Part shown: positions 63,732 to 64,000 of the stretch, piece after piece | Position numbering within the stretch: the stretch's first letter is position 1 | Layout: every line of letters starts with the position of its first letter | Assembly: GCF_002812125.1 (NCBI RefSeq) | Contig: NZ_NPDQ01000002.1 | Span: 617,992 to 681,991 of the forward strand | Length of the DNA stretch: 64,000 bases | Direction of reading: 5' to 3' | Source of the DNA: Leptospira brenneri | GTDB lineage: Bacteria; Spirochaetota; Leptospiria; Leptospirales; Leptospiraceae | The notes under the pieces: generated by a model | Told to the model about the DNA's origin: nothing | Database searches by the model: none | The model's input: the letters and a program-made list of their open reading frames with translations, nothing else | Position numbers and translations under genes: made by a program

Positions 63732-63849
63732 AAAGGTTTGTTCTATCGATTTTAAAATCTTTTGGTAAAAAGATGAACTTTCTTCTATAAAAAAATTACA
63801 ATCCATAAATTCTTCATTACGAACCAACAAACATGTGATAAATGGAAGC

Positions 63850-63898
63850 CATTGGGTGGCGGGTGGATAACCCCACCCAGTCCAAATAGGGCGGGGAT
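63850..63898 (+). repeat. dispersed intergenic repeat, copy C
   Basis: CATTGGGTGGCGGGTGGATA begins this copy, which ends at AATAGGGCGGGGATCT. It matches copy A (6676-6724, minus strand) almost base for base, and copy B more loosely. G-runs and the GGGTGG/CCACCC hairpin are shared. It lies 119 nt after the LamG-like gene. Confidence 0.7.
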
Positions 63899-63910
63899 CT
63901 ATACCTTCCA

Positions 63911-64000
63911 GGGGGCGGGTGGGGCGTGGCCCCGGGGCCCCCCGGCCGCGCCGGGGGCCCCTGGGTCGGACGACCGTCAGCCGGCCCCGCGTCCCGCGAG
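63911..64000. other. extremely GC-rich tail unlike the rest of the window
   Basis: From about 63911 the sequence becomes nearly all G and C, with long runs such as GGGGCCCCCCGG and GCCGCGCCGGGGGCCCC. The remaining window is AT-rich, so this looks like a foreign piece, a chimaeric join or a low-quality contig end. I see no gene in it. The first part may still belong to the adjacent repeat family. Confidence 0.6.

Noticed and set aside
1..64000. CRISPR array, prophage, insertion sequence, rRNA or tRNA genes
   Set aside because: No regular spacer repeats, transposase, integrase, phage structural genes or tRNA-like folds were recognised by eye.

Overview
The window looks like a chromosomal segment of a spirochaete of the genus Leptospira, probably from the saprophytic clade. 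The base composition is moderately AT-rich. There is a DUF1554 lipoprotein, a family I know mainly from Leptospira. A flgB-flgC-fliE cluster, many short-signal lipoproteins and several Leptospira-type hypotheticals point the same way. The genus call is strong and the clade call is inference. I see no rRNA, tRNA, CRISPR array, insertion sequence or prophage.

Layout, 1-20 kb: the end of a mazE gene with mazF; a class-III aminotransferase divergent from a TetR regulator across a perfect palindrome; a HAD phosphatase; an arsenic pair (arsM plus aquaporin); an intergenic region with two repeat elements; an MFS transporter divergent from a kinase / APH-like kinase / GlpD-like dehydrogenase operon, with a second palindrome of the same half-site; an MBL hydrolase and a DUF4430-type lipoprotein; flgB-flgC-fliE; a TolB-like lipoprotein; an SDR; and an ECF42-type sigma factor with its DGPF/YCII partner.

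Layout, 20-41 kb: a fatty-acid hydroxylase next to a membrane-anchored AraC regulator; a four-gene Mla-type lipid transport operon (STAS-MlaE fusion, MlaF, MCE, auxiliary lipoprotein); a second sterol-desaturase-like enzyme; a glyoxalase; a HI0933-like flavoprotein; pyruvate kinase; a class-IV-like deacetylase; a response-regulator/PP2C phosphatase; a membrane protein with an Lnb/DUF4105-like protein whose N-terminus lacks a normal start codon; a GH36 enzyme; RNase D and RadA.

Layout, 41-64 kb: a secreted lipase with a lipase-foldase-like gene behind a terminator; a DUF4015-type lipoprotein; a second deacetylase; an alpha/beta hydrolase; the DUF1554 lipoprotein; a GapN-like dehydrogenase; a double MaoC protein; an MBL protein; a DUF2079 membrane protein; a CitE-like aldolase; lepB; an AtpI-like protein; acetolactate synthase preceded by an unannotated Val/Leu-rich leader peptide and hairpin (a likely attenuator); amtB-glnK; a glutathione peroxidase with an OhrR-type regulator and palindromic operator; and a LamG-like lipoprotein. 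The last ~90 bases are extremely GC-rich and look foreign or artefactual.

Most interesting points: the ilvB leader region (57610-57853), the lipase/foldase locus, the missing start of the Lnb-like gene, the matching palindromes at 2011 and 8447, and the dispersed intergenic repeats.
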